From: Actinoplanes lobatus
GTDB taxonomy: Bacteria > Actinomycetota > Actinomycetes > Mycobacteriales > Micromonosporaceae
DNA length: 64,000 nucleotides
Assembly (NCBI RefSeq): GCF_014205215.1
Contig: NZ_JACHNC010000001.1
Location: 8,428,501 to 8,492,500 of the forward strand
Reading direction: 5' to 3'
This document shows positions 15,141-23,897 of the stretch, in pieces. Numbering within the stretch: position 1 is the first letter of the stretch; each line of letters opens with the position of its first letter. Below the pieces are notes generated by a model. It ran no database searches. It was not told where the DNA came from and saw only the letters and a program-made list of their open reading frames with translations. The translations under genes were made by a program, and so were the position numbers.

Positions 15141-16046
15141 ATGGCGACCATCGAGGTACGCGAATTGGTCCGCGCGTACGGGCCGGTGCGAGCCGTCGAC
15201 GGGATCAGCTTCTCGGTCGGCGACGGGGAGATCTTCGCGCTGCTCGGCCCCAACGGGGCCGGCAAGACCACCACTGTGGAGATTCTGGAGGGTCACCGTA
15301 CGCGCGACGCCGGCGACGTACGGGTGCTCGGCTTCGATCCGGCGACCGGCGGTTCCGCCTACCGGGCCCGTATCGGCGTAGTGCTGCAGTCGGCCGGTTT
15401 CGAGGAGGAGTTCACCGTCCACGAGCTGGTGCGGTTGCAGACCCGGCTGTTCCCGCGCGGCCACGACCCCGGCGAGCTGATCACGCTGGCCGGCCTGGCC
15501 GACAAGCGCGACACCAGGGTGAAGCATCTCTCCGGCGGCCAACGCCGCCGCCTGGACCTGGCGCTCGGCCTGGCCGGCGCCCCCGAGTTGCTCTTCCTCG
15601 ACGAGCCGACCACCGGCTTCGACCCGGCCGCACGGCACCACGCCTGGCAGCTGATCGCCGGCCTGCGCGAGCTCGGCACCACGATCCTGCTGACCACGCA
15701 CTATCTGGAGGAGGCGCAGCGGCTGGCGGACCGGGTCGCGGTGATGCGTGACGGCCGGCTGATCGCCGAGGGCCCGCCGGAGCGGCTGCGGGCCGGCAGC
15801 GATCTGCCCACGGTGATCACCTTCGGCCTGCCACCGGAGACGCCGGCCGACCGCCTACCGGTGCTCAGCGCCCCGCCCTCCATGACCGTGGGCCGGGTGC
15901 GGGTGGAGTCTCGTGACCCGTTGGCGGACACGTGGCGGCTCACCGGCTGGGCCCGCGACCGCGGCCTCGACCTGCCCGATCTGACGGTGGCCCCGCCGAC
16001 GCTGGAGGAGGTCTACCTGGCGTTGACCGAGGGGGCGGCCCGATGA
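15141..16046 (+). CDS. ABC transporter ATP-binding protein (drug/ABC-2 exporter type)
   Basis: 301 residues. Walker A GPNGAGKTTT, Q-loop VVLQSAGFEEE, signature LSGGQRRRLDLALGLAG, Walker B LLFLDEP and the H-loop LLTTHYLEEAQRLADRV are all present. The C-terminal extension is typical of the CcmA/DrrA-type subunits. ATG at 15141 was preferred over an in-frame ATG at 15111 because it begins directly before the conserved TIEVRELVRAYG. The stop overlaps the permease ATG (ATGA), so the two are one operon encoding a half exporter with a double-length permease. Confidence 0.93.
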   Translation: MATIEVRELVRAYGPVRAVDGISFSVGDGEIFALLGPNGAGKTTTVEILEGHRTRDAGDVRVLGFDPATGGSAYRARIGVVLQSAGFEEEFTVHELVRLQTRLFPRGHDPGELITLAGLADKRDTRVKHLSGGQRRRLDLALGLAGAPELLFLDEPTTGFDPAARHHAWQLIAGLRELGTTILLTTHYLEEAQRLADRVAVMRDGRLIAEGPPERLRAGSDLPTVITFGLPPETPADRLPVLSAPPSMTVGRVRVESRDPLADTWRLTGWARDRGLDLPDLTVAPPTLEEVYLALTEGAAR

Positions 16047-17659
16047 CCGCGCTCCGGGCGCTGACCAGGCACGCCCTGCTCGGCTTCGCCCGCAACCCGG
16101 TCGCCGCGTTCTTCACCATCGGCTTCCCGGTCGCCTTCCTGATCATCGTGGCAAGCATCGTCGGCGACCAGGACGCAGGCAGGGTTCCGGTCGCCCAGTA
16201 CCTGGTGCCGCCGTTCGCCGTCTTCGGCGTGGCGCAGGCGTCGTTCGTGCTGCTCGCCGTCGACACGGCCGGCATGCGCGACAGCGGAGTGCTGCAACGG
16301 CTGCGGGCCGCGCCGGTGCCGCCGTGGATCGTGCTCGGGTCCCGCATCGCCGCGTCGACGGTGATCTCCGCGGGCGGAGTGGCGCTGCTGACCGCGGTGG
16401 GTGTGCTCGGGTACGACGTGGTGATCGTCTGGCACAAGACACCGGCGCTGCTGGTGACCCTGCTGCTCGGCATCGCCTGCTGCGCCGCGCTGGGGCTGGC
16501 ACTGGCGGCGCTGGCCCGTACCGTCCTGATCGCGCAGACCCTGGCGCAGGGGCTGCTGATCACACTGGCGTTCATCTCGGACGTGTTCATCGTCGGCGCC
16601 GATCTGCCGCGCTGGCTGGACGTGATCGGCTCGGTACTGCCACTCAAGCATTTCGCCCGGGCCATGGCCGAGGCGTTCCATCCGGGCACCGGGTCCGGCT
16701 TCTCCCCCACACATCTGGCCGTGCTCGCCGTGTGGACGGCCGCCGGGATCGTGGTGGCGCGGGCCGGTTTCTCCTGGCAGCCGCGCAGTGCCCGGGCCGC
16801 GATCACGGCCGGCACGACACCGCCCGTCCCGGCTCAGCTGTCGGCGCCCACGGCCGCGGACCGGCGTTCGCCGCTGGGCGTACAGATCGGATATGCCCTT
16901 CTCGGGCTGCGCCGCGAGATGATGGCGGTCTTCTCCTCCGTGGTGTTCCCGGCGCTGCTGCTGGCACTGTTCCCGACCGTGTTCGGCGACCAGCCGGTGC
17001 ACGGCCTGCCGATGGCCCAATATCTGTACGCCGGGATGATCGCCTACACGGCGGCGGTCGCGGCGTTCGTGGACATGCCCGAGTCGGTGGTGGGAGCCCG
17101 CGCCGCCGGGGTCCTCAAACGGCTGCGTGGCACCCCACTGCCGTTCCGCTGGTACTTCGCCGGGCGGGTGTCGGCCGCGCTGCTGGTCTCGCTGCTGGCC
17201 GCCGCCGTGCTCACGGTCGTCGGCGCCGGTTTCCTGGACGTACGCCTGGACGCCGCACGCCTGCCGGCACTGCTGCTGGCCGTCGTCGCCGGATCACTGT
17301 GCTTCGCGGCGCTCGGTCTCGCGGTCGCCGCCCTGCTGCCGTCGGCGCGCTCGGTCGTCCCGGTCACGCTCGGCACGCTGCTGCCGCTCTGCTTCATTTC
17401 GGAGATCTTCGTGGTCGGGAACGTGCCGCTGCCCGGCTGGCTGACCACGGTCGCCAACGTGTTCCCGCTGCGGCATCTGCTCCAGGCGGTGCTCGCCGCC
17501 ACCGACCCGGCCGTCAGCGGTGCCGGCTTCGCCGTGGCCCACCTCGCCGTCCTGGCCGTGTGGACGGCGCTCGCCCTGGCCGTCATCCGGTGGCGCGGCC
17601 TGAGCACCGACGGCGGGGCGACGCAGTTGGTGGTGCGAGAGCCGGCAAAAGCCACCTGA
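16043..17659 (+). CDS. ABC-2 type permease, two permease units fused in one chain
   Basis: 538 residues with about twelve membrane helices arranged as an internal duplication. The first half contains FFTIGFPVAFLIIVASIVGD and DSGVLQRLRAAPVPPWIVLG; the second repeats the pattern as VFSSVVFPALLLALFPTVFG and AAGVLKRLRGTPLPFRWYFA. Each half is a complete ABC-2 membrane domain, so one polypeptide supplies the dimer that normally comes from two copies. Substrate unknown; drug, lipid or polysaccharide export are all precedented for this class. Translationally coupled to the ATPase gene. Confidence 0.9.
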   Translation: MTALRALTRHALLGFARNPVAAFFTIGFPVAFLIIVASIVGDQDAGRVPVAQYLVPPFAVFGVAQASFVLLAVDTAGMRDSGVLQRLRAAPVPPWIVLGSRIAASTVISAGGVALLTAVGVLGYDVVIVWHKTPALLVTLLLGIACCAALGLALAALARTVLIAQTLAQGLLITLAFISDVFIVGADLPRWLDVIGSVLPLKHFARAMAEAFHPGTGSGFSPTHLAVLAVWTAAGIVVARAGFSWQPRSARAAITAGTTPPVPAQLSAPTAADRRSPLGVQIGYALLGLRREMMAVFSSVVFPALLLALFPTVFGDQPVHGLPMAQYLYAGMIAYTAAVAAFVDMPESVVGARAAGVLKRLRGTPLPFRWYFAGRVSAALLVSLLAAAVLTVVGAGFLDVRLDAARLPALLLAVVAGSLCFAALGLAVAALLPSARSVVPVTLGTLLPLCFISEIFVVGNVPLPGWLTTVANVFPLRHLLQAVLAATDPAVSGAGFAVAHLAVLAVWTALALAVIRWRGLSTDGGATQLVVREPAKAT

Positions 17660-17722
17660 TGGCGCAGCGCGTTGACGTCGCCGGAGGCACTCGCGCCATC
17701 TGCGGACGCGGCCGCGGCGGGC

Positions 17723-17736
17723 GGGACCGAAGGCCC
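17723..17736 (+). promoter_or_regulatory. DosR-like box upstream of glutamate-cysteine ligase gene
   Basis: GGGAC-CGAA-GGCCC-T, ending 59 bp before the start codon. Confidence 0.7.
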
Positions 17737-17795
17737 TTTCCCCGCGCGTAAGCCCGTTCCAGGCTGGCGAAAAGACATCGAAGGGGGCAACTCGC

Positions 17796-18893
17796 ATGAG
17801 TGGGGACATCGTGACCCTCCGGGTGGAGGAGGACTTCCTGCTGCTCGACCCGGCACACGGGTGGCCGACCCAGGCCGCCCCGGCGCTGCTCGACAGCCTG
17901 CGCGGTTTGCCCGGTCCGCACGCCGACCTGATGCGCTACCAGATCAGCGCCACCACTCCGGAGTGCTCCAACGCCGCCGGGCTGAGCCGGGAACTGCATC
18001 GGGCGCGGGACCTGCTCGCCACCGGCGCACACGGACTGGGCTGCGAACTGGTCGCCTCCGGCACAGCACCGTACGGGGCACACGGGCTGTCCACGATCAG
18101 CGACCTTCCCCGCTACCGGGCGCTGGCGCTGCGCTACCCCGCCCTGGCCGCCCGGTCCGGCGTCTGCGGCTGCCGGGTCCACGTCACTGTGCCGTCCCGG
18201 GACCTCGGCGCCCGTGTCCTCGGCCGGCTCCGCCCGTGGCTGGCCACCCTGCTCGCGATCAGCGCCAACTCGCCGATAGCCGGCGGCCGCGACACCGGCT
18301 GGGCCAGCACCCGCTACGAGGCCCTGGCCCCGTGGCCCACTCTCCGCCCGCCCGAGGTATGGCCAGGCGCGGACGCGTACGACCAGGCAGTCCGGCAGGC
18401 TGTACGGGCCGGGTCGGCCCTCGATGAACGCGGCGTCCAGTTCCTCGCCCGGCTCACCCCCGGCCGCCCCGAGGTGGAGGTACGAGTGACCGACACCTGC
18501 CCCGACGCGGCCACCACCGTGCTGGTGGCGACCCTGACCCGGGCTCTGGTGGCGACCGCCGCCGCGGAGATCCACGCCGATGTCCCGGCGGCCCCGGCGC
18601 CCCGTCCCTGGGTCGTCGCCGGTGTGCTCGTGGCGGCCCGCAACGGCCTCGGCGGGATGGGTGTCGACCCGTGCACGGGCCGGGCCGTCCCCGCCTGGGA
18701 CCTGCTGCACCGCGCCGTCGGCCACGCGGGTAAGGCGCTGGCCGACCTGGGCGACACCGACACGGTCGACGCCCTGCTGACCCGGCTCCGCGAGCTGGGC
18801 ACCGGCGCCGACCGGCAGCGCCGACTGTGGACCAGTACCGCCGCCGCTCCGGCGATGGTCGCCTCCCTGAGAGCGTTGACCGTCGGCGCGTAG
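17796..18893 (+). CDS. Glutamate-cysteine ligase type 2 (YbdK/GCS2 family)
   Basis: 365 residues of the carboxylate-amine ligase family. The family opening motif is present as TLRVEEDFLLLDPAHGWPT, followed by RYQISATTPECSNAAG, VCGCRVHVTVP and ISANSPIAGGRDTGWASTRY. Members join glutamate and cysteine (first step of glutathione or mycothiol-side thiols) or related amines with ATP. Actinobacteria generally use mycothiol, so the physiological product is uncertain. Monocistronic behind a DosR-like box, which suggests a thiol or redox role under low oxygen. Confidence 0.87.
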   Translation: MSGDIVTLRVEEDFLLLDPAHGWPTQAAPALLDSLRGLPGPHADLMRYQISATTPECSNAAGLSRELHRARDLLATGAHGLGCELVASGTAPYGAHGLSTISDLPRYRALALRYPALAARSGVCGCRVHVTVPSRDLGARVLGRLRPWLATLLAISANSPIAGGRDTGWASTRYEALAPWPTLRPPEVWPGADAYDQAVRQAVRAGSALDERGVQFLARLTPGRPEVEVRVTDTCPDAATTVLVATLTRALVATAAAEIHADVPAAPAPRPWVVAGVLVAARNGLGGMGVDPCTGRAVPAWDLLHRAVGHAGKALADLGDTDTVDALLTRLRELGTGADRQRRLWTSTAAAPAMVASLRALTVGA

Positions 18894-18958
18894 AAGACGG
18901 ACGGATCCAGCCGAACAGATCGGCGGATGCCGATTGAACAGGGATACGCGGCCGCCCC

Positions 18959-19240
18959 TCAGGCACAGGCGTCCGGCCGGTCGCTGCCTGGCACCGCCAG
19001 CGGGTTGCGCTCGTCGTCGCGGGCCGCGAGTTGGGACAGTGCCGCCTGGTACTGGGCCCGGCTGATCTCGCCGTGCACGAGCTGGGCCACCAGCGCGCCC
19101 TCCAAGGTGGTCGGCACGGCGTCGCCGCCACCGGCCTCGGTCTTCTGCTCCGCCTCCGGCGGGACGGCCGGGTCCTCCCGCGGGAACAGGAGGATCAGGA
19201 GCGCGACGAACAACGCCAAAGCACCGATATACGTCAACAT
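18959..19240 (-). CDS. Small membrane-anchored SHOCT-like protein
   Basis: 93 residues. One N-terminal membrane helix (LTYIGALALFVALLILLF), a charged linker, and a C-terminal helix pair EGALVAQLVHGEISRAQYQA that fits the SHOCT (short C-terminal) domain, which in other proteins mediates oligomerisation. The ATG was chosen because GGAGGTGGTAGCG lies directly before it; upstream in-frame ATGs lack such a site. A perfect DosR-like box lies 51 bp upstream. Function unknown. Confidence 0.75.
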   Translation of the reverse strand: MLTYIGALALFVALLILLFPREDPAVPPEAEQKTEAGGGDAVPTTLEGALVAQLVHGEISRAQYQAALSQLAARDDERNPLAVPGSDRPDACA

Positions 19241-19291
19241 CGCTACCACCTCCATCGATGCCATCCTCGACCGGCAGGGCCCGGGCCGGCA

Positions 19292-19305
19292 GGGACGAAG
19301 GTCCC
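19292..19305 (-). promoter_or_regulatory. Perfect DosR-like box for the SHOCT-like gene
   Basis: GGGAC-GAAG-GTCCC: exact five-base arms with a four-base spacer. Together with the next site it lies between two divergent small genes. Confidence 0.78.
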
Positions 19306-19340
19306 GCTTTCCGAGGCCAGGTGGCCGGGGACAAGGTGGG

Positions 19341-19354
19341 AGGCCGAACGGCCC
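19341..19354 (+). promoter_or_regulatory. DosR-like box for the small plus-strand gene
   Basis: AGGCC-GAAC-GGCCC, extended by TGCC; ends 70 bp before the ATG at 19425. Only the first base of the left arm departs from the local consensus. Confidence 0.6.
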
Positions 19355-19424
19355 TGCCGGATCCGCGCCGAAGGGCACGACGGTGAGGAAACGCACCCTC
19401 CGAGAGCCCCGGGAGAGGAGTCCG

Positions 19425-19529
19425 ATGTCCGCCATGGCCTCTCCACGCGGGCTGCCGGAGGCCCAGCTAACGGCCCTACTCCGCCGAATGGTGCGACTGC
19501 GCGGCGTGGCCGCCGCCCTACAGCGGTGA
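19425..19529 (+). CDS. 34-residue protein resembling the N-terminal helix of 2-oxoacid dehydrogenase E1
   Basis: Short frame with GGGAGAGGAG before the ATG and a DosR-like box at the usual distance. The sequence GLPEAQLTALLRRMVRLRG followed by VAAALQR looks like the first helix of pyruvate dehydrogenase E1 alpha subunits (consensus like LLxxMVxxRxxexxaxxLQR). It stops right there, so it is either a stub of a lost E1 gene or an independent small protein. Its stop lies three bases from the convergent USP gene stop. Confidence 0.45.
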   Translation: MSAMASPRGLPEAQLTALLRRMVRLRGVAAALQR

Positions 19530-19532
19530 CGG

Positions 19533-20390
19533 TCAGTAGCCGGCGGGCCGGGACGCTTCGGCCGGAACCCGGCCGCCCACCGGCCAACCCGGCGGCACGA
19601 GCAGGACCGGACACAGCTGGCGGCCACCGGCCACTCCGCCGGAGTTGTAGACCGCCTCCACCGACCATCCCTTGCGCCCGCGCCCGGCGATCAACAGGCG
19701 GCAGCGGCGCGATGCCCGGTCGATCGTGTACGCCACCTCGTCCTCGTCGATGACCAGCCGGTCCACCGGCACGTCCGGCCATTGGTCAGCCCACTCGGCC
19801 AGCGCCGTGTCCAGACGGTCCCCGGTGTCCCCACCGGCTTCCCGGACGTGGACCGCGGTGACGCCGCATCCGGCCCGGGCCGCCGCCTCGAACGCCGACC
19901 GCAAGGAGGCGGTGTGCCGCCCGGACACGGCCACCGCCACCGGCCCGCGCGACGGGACCGCGCCGCGGTGGACCAGCAACGGGCAGACGCTGTGATGCGC
20001 CACGTACGCCGCCGTCGAGCCCCAGCCATGGCCGAGTCCCGCCTCGTCGCGATGCCGCACCACCAGCAGGCCGGCCCGCGCCGACCAGCGGACCAGGGCC
20101 TCAGCGGCCCCTTCGTCCACCAACTGGGTCCCGACGACCAGGCTGGGGTACGCCAGCTGGACCCGGCGGATCGCCAGCTCCAGCAGGTGCCGCCCGTCCG
20201 GCTGGTCCGCCGCGGCCCGGTGCCGCGACCACGACACCAGCCGGCCCGGCCAGGCGTGCACCACGTGCAACGGGACTCCACGGAATGCCGCCTCCTCGGC
20301 GGCCGTATCCACCACCTGCAGGTCGGCCGGCGTTCCATCGACGCCGACCACCACGGGCAGCCTCTCCACTACCGACACGACACTGGTCAT
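19533..20390 (-). CDS. Universal stress protein, tandem, nucleotide loops degenerate
   Basis: 285 residues with two UspA folds. Domain 1: LPVVVGVDGTPADLQVVDTA and LLVVRHRDEAGLGHGWGSTA. Domain 2: VAVAVSGRHTASLRSAFEA and LLIAGRGRKGWSVEAVYNSG. Neither loop fits G-2x-G-9x-GS, so ATP binding is doubtful and the protein may work by dimerisation or another ligand. Divergent from the USP-like gene at 20687, with a shared DosR-like box between them. Confidence 0.85.
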   Translation of the reverse strand: MTSVVSVVERLPVVVGVDGTPADLQVVDTAAEEAAFRGVPLHVVHAWPGRLVSWSRHRAAADQPDGRHLLELAIRRVQLAYPSLVVGTQLVDEGAAEALVRWSARAGLLVVRHRDEAGLGHGWGSTAAYVAHHSVCPLLVHRGAVPSRGPVAVAVSGRHTASLRSAFEAAARAGCGVTAVHVREAGGDTGDRLDTALAEWADQWPDVPVDRLVIDEDEVAYTIDRASRRCRLLIAGRGRKGWSVEAVYNSGGVAGGRQLCPVLLVPPGWPVGGRVPAEASRPAGY

Positions 20391-20476
20391 ATCCGCAAGG
20401 TAGTCGCCCGGCTGTGGCGCCCGACACCGCCGTGCGGCAGGTCCACATGGTCCATTGGACCCGCGGGACCTCGATC

Positions 20477-20490
20477 AGGACCTTCGGCCC
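20477..20490. promoter_or_regulatory. DosR-like box between divergent USP genes
   Basis: AGGAC-CTTC-GGCCC-TGGG. It lies 86 bp from the USP start on the minus strand and 196 bp from the plus-strand gene; the first more likely uses it. A second palindromic stretch, GGTCC-ATT-GGACC-like, at about 20449-20461 has a three-base spacer and is less convincing. Confidence 0.6.
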
Positions 20491-20686
20491 TGGGTGCCGC
20501 GCCGCGGCCGCGCCACGCTTCAGGCACCCACCGGCCGGGCGGCGAAGCCCACCGGCTGCCGGACGAGACCGAGGTGTGGCCGCCGAGCCACCAGACCCAC
20601 CGTCGTCAAGACGGGCACCGGATCCGGCGGACCGCGGCCCGGCCGAGTGGTACCAGCAGCGATCTGACGACGGTCCGGGGTGACCC

Positions 20687-21259
20687 ATGGACACGACAAC
20701 GGCACTCACATCGGTGGACCGGCTGGCCGCGGCGATCCGTACCCGGCTGGGCCCGGAATCCCGCTGGCGGCTACGCGTCCACCCGGACCGGTACGCCGTC
20801 GAACTGATCCCGCAAGCTCCCCCACCGGCCGCTCTGGTGCTCGCCGCGATCACCGAGGACGCCCGCCAGGACGCCGTGATGACCTATGCCCGGCTGCGGG
20901 CGACCGAACTGCGGGCCCGGCTGCGCCTGGTGCACGTCTGCACCGGCCGCGGCCGGGAGACCGATGGTGTCCGGATGCGTCCCGAAACCCTGGCCCAGGC
21001 CGACCTGTTGCTGGCTGCGGCCGTCCACGACGGCCTCGGCCCTGCCGAGATCGCGGCGGCGGAACGGCAGATCCTGCACGACGAGGACCCCGGGGCCGCG
21101 CTGCGCGTGCTCGCCGAGCATGCCGCGCTGCTGGTGGTCGGCGCCGACGCGGACGCGGTCGGCGCCACCTCGGGCGCGCTGATCGGGCGCACCGCCTGCC
21201 CACTGGCGCTGGTGCTCGCCGGCGCCCGGCCACCGGACGGGGCCATCGACCCTGCCTGA
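20687..21259 (+). CDS. USP-like protein with N-terminal extension
   Basis: 190 residues. The last 140 resemble a UspA domain (ALVLAAITEDARQDAVMTYA, then AALLVVGADADAVGATSGAL and IGRTACPLALVLAG), but the glycine loop is largely lost. The first 45 residues (SVDRLAAAIRTRLGPESRWR, LRVHPDRYAVELIPQ) are not part of a standard USP and I do not recognise them. It precedes the P-type ATPase gene by 54 bp without a promoter-like box between, so the two are probably cotranscribed. Confidence 0.7.
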   Translation: MDTTTALTSVDRLAAAIRTRLGPESRWRLRVHPDRYAVELIPQAPPPAALVLAAITEDARQDAVMTYARLRATELRARLRLVHVCTGRGRETDGVRMRPETLAQADLLLAAAVHDGLGPAEIAAAERQILHDEDPGAALRVLAEHAALLVVGADADAVGATSGALIGRTACPLALVLAGARPPDGAIDPA

Positions 21260-21313
21260 CCAGGTGATCCCGGGTTCACGCTGAAGGTACGCCGACGTCA
21301 GGAGGCGACCACG

Positions 21314-23818
21314 ATGACGAACCTGGTGCAAACGACGGGCCCTGCGGTGCGGGGCCTGTCCGACGCGGAGGCGGCGGCACGGCTCGCCGCCGACGGGCCC
21401 AATCTGGTGGCGCCGCCCCGGCGGCACGGTGTGGGGTACCGGGTGGGGCGGCAACTGGCCGATCCACTGGTGGCGCTGCTGCTGGCCGCCGGGGTGGTGA
21501 CGGCGGCGCTCGGCGATGTGCCGGACACTCTGATCATCCTGCTGGTGGTGGCCGTCAACACGGTGATCGGCGTGGTCCAGGAGGTCCGGGCGGACGCCGC
21601 GATCTCCGCCCTGGACCGGATGGCGGCCCCGGTGGCCCGGGTGGTCCGCGACGGCCGGGACCGGCTGGTGCCGGCCGCCGAGCTGGTGCGCGGCGACCAC
21701 GTACGCCTGGAGGCCGGCGACGTCGTCCCGGCCGACCTCGAGCTGACCGAGGCGCAACGGGCCACGTTCGACGAGTCGGCGCTGACCGGCGAGTCCGTGC
21801 CGGTGCACCGGTTCGCCACCGAACCGGCCGGCGCGGGAACGGTCCTGGCCGGGGGCCGGGCGGCCGGAACCGTGACGGCCACCGGCCCGGCCAGCGCGCT
21901 CGGGCGGATCGCCGACCTGGTCTCGCGGACCCGGCCGGGCCTCACCCCGCTGCAACGGCGGCTGACCGCGCTCGGCCGTCTCCTGGGCGTGACCGCGGTG
22001 GTGGTGTCGTCGCTGGTGTTCGCCCTCGGGGTGCTGGCCGGCCAGCCGGTGACCCGGATGGCGATCACCGCGGTCAGCCTGGTGGTGGCGGCGGTGCCGG
22101 AGAGCCTGCCGGCCGTGGTCACGCTGGCGCTGGCTCTCGGGGCCCGGCGGATGGCCCGCACCCGGGCGATCCCGCGCCAGCTGCACGCCGTCGAGACGCT
22201 CGGGTCGGTCACCGTGATCGCCTCGGACAAGACCGGGACGCTCACCGAGAACCGGATGACGGTGCAGCGGGCGGTCACCGCGGACGGTACCCGGCACACG
22301 GTCACCGGCACCGGCTACGACCCGGCCGGGACGGTCAGCGGCGACATCAGCGAAGGGCTGCGGACCCTGGCACGAGCCGGGGCGCTGTGCAACGACGCGA
22401 GTCTGCTGCCACCGGACGGCGAACACTCCCACTGGGCCGCGGCCGGAGATCCGATGGAGGCCGCCCTGCTGGCCTTCGCCGCCCGGTGCGGCTTCGATCC
22501 GGACGCCGAGCGCACCGCCGCGCCCCGCGTCGCCGAACAGCCGTTCGACCAGGCCCACCGCCGGATGACCACGGTGCACCGGACCCCGGACGGCCGGTAC
22601 CTGACAACCCGCAAGGGCGCCCCGGAGACGGTTCTCGATCCGGACCGCCACGGCGATCTGCTGGCGGCCGCCGCGGAACTGGCCACCGCCGGGCTGCGGG
22701 TGCTGGCCGTGGCCACCGCCGTCACCGTCGGCCGGCCAGACCCGGCCGCTCCCCCGCCCCTGCACGCGGCCGGGCTGGTCGCCATCGGGGACCCGCTGCG
22801 GGCCACCGCCCGCGACACCGCCGCGGAGTTCGCGCGCTCCGGCGTACACCTGCTGTTGATCACGGGTGACCACCCGGGGACCGCGACCGCCATCGGCAGA
22901 GACCTCGGGATCCTGGAGCCGGGCGACGAGGTCGCCCGCGGCGACCTCGGCCCGCTCACCGCCGGGACCATCGAGAAGACCAGGGTGTACGCGCGGACGC
23001 GCCCCGAGCAGAAGCTGGACATCGTGGCCGCGCTTCAGGACCGCGGTGAGGTCGTGGCGATGACCGGCGACGGTGTGAACGACGCCCCGGCCCTGCGCCG
23101 CGCCGACATCGGGGTGGCCATGGGCAGCGGCACCGAGGTGGCCCGGCAGGCCGCCGAACTGGTGCTGGTCGACGACAACCTGGGCACCGTGGCGGACGCC
23201 ATCGGCGAGGGCCGGCGGATCTACGACAACATCCGCCGGTTCCTGCGCTACGCCCTCTCCGGCGGCCTGGCCGAGCTGCTGGTGATGCTGGCCGGACCGC
23301 TGCTCGGGATGCCGCTGGCGCTGCTGCCGGCCCAACTGCTCTGGATCAACCTGCTCACCCACGGCGTGCCGGGGGTCGCGCTGGGCGCCGAACCGGCCGA
23401 GGCGGACGTCCTGCGCCGGCCACCGCGGTCGCCGCAGGAGTCGGTGCTCGGCGCCGGCCTGCTGCGCGACGTGCTGACCGGCGCCGGGCTGCTGGCCACG
23501 GTGACGCTGGCCGCCGGGGTGACCGCGCAGCGCCTGGACCTGCCGTGGCAGTCGGTGATGTTCCTGGTGCTCGGGTTCGCCCAGCTCGGTGTGGCCCTCG
23601 CGGTGCGCGCGCGGCCCGCCCCCGGCGCCGGCCGCAACCGGTCGCTGCCCGCCGCCGTCGTGGTGTGCCTGCTGTTGCAGGTGGCCGGGGTACTGGCCGC
23701 CCCGATGCACACGCTGCTGGGCACCGCGCCGCTCCCGCTCGCCACGATCCTGGCCTGCTGTGCGGTCGCCACCGTGCCGGGAGCCGTGCTGCGGATCGCC
23801 GGCCGGCGGGACCGCTGA
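21314..23818 (+). CDS. P-type cation-transporting ATPase (P2A-like)
   Basis: 834 residues, complete. N-terminal cation-ATPase domain, actuator motif DESALTGESVPVH, membrane motif VAAVPESLPAVVTLALALGA, phosphorylation motif [15 protein letters not shown] (Asp about 305), nucleotide domain KGAPETVL, hinge [20 protein letters not shown] and C-terminal membrane helices. Transports a divalent cation or other ion across the plasma membrane; class by PESLP is Ca2+-type, but the ion is not certain. Closely related to the partial ATPase at the left edge. GGAGG lies nine bases before the ATG. In mycobacteria CtpF, a DosR-regulated ATPase, has a comparable place. Confidence 0.95.
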   Translation: MTNLVQTTGPAVRGLSDAEAAARLAADGPNLVAPPRRHGVGYRVGRQLADPLVALLLAAGVVTAALGDVPDTLIILLVVAVNTVIGVVQEVRADAAISALDRMAAPVARVVRDGRDRLVPAAELVRGDHVRLEAGDVVPADLELTEAQRATFDESALTGESVPVHRFATEPAGAGTVLAGGRAAGTVTATGPASALGRIADLVSRTRPGLTPLQRRLTALGRLLGVTAVVVSSLVFALGVLAGQPVTRMAITAVSLVVAAVPESLPAVVTLALALGARRMARTRAIPRQLHAVETLGSVTVIASDKTGTLTENRMTVQRAVTADGTRHTVTGTGYDPAGTVSGDISEGLRTLARAGALCNDASLLPPDGEHSHWAAAGDPMEAALLAFAARCGFDPDAERTAAPRVAEQPFDQAHRRMTTVHRTPDGRYLTTRKGAPETVLDPDRHGDLLAAAAELATAGLRVLAVATAVTVGRPDPAAPPPLHAAGLVAIGDPLRATARDTAAEFARSGVHLLLITGDHPGTATAIGRDLGILEPGDEVARGDLGPLTAGTIEKTRVYARTRPEQKLDIVAALQDRGEVVAMTGDGVNDAPALRRADIGVAMGSGTEVARQAAELVLVDDNLGTVADAIGEGRRIYDNIRRFLRYALSGGLAELLVMLAGPLLGMPLALLPAQLLWINLLTHGVPGVALGAEPAEADVLRRPPRSPQESVLGAGLLRDVLTGAGLLATVTLAAGVTAQRLDLPWQSVMFLVLGFAQLGVALAVRARPAPGAGRNRSLPAAVVVCLLLQVAGVLAAPMHTLLGTAPLPLATILACCAVATVPGAVLRIAGRRDR

Positions 23819-23823
23819 GGTAC

Positions 23824-23837
23824 GGGACTTCCGGCCC
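23824..23837 (+). promoter_or_regulatory. DosR-like box for the USP-GltD-PFOR unit
   Basis: GGGAC-TTCC-GGCCC, extended by TGCCC; it begins six bases after the ATPase stop and ends 60 bp before the USP GTG. It probably drives everything to 30469. Confidence 0.75.
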
Positions 23838-23897
23838 TGCCCGGCGGGCATCGATGGGCGTGCCATGGAGGTAAGGACCGTGAAGGAGGGCAGTACC

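Noticed and set aside
20449..20461. GGTCC-ATT-GGACC-like inverted repeat
   Set aside because: Three-base spacer instead of four and not repeated elsewhere; the nearby site at 20477 fits better.
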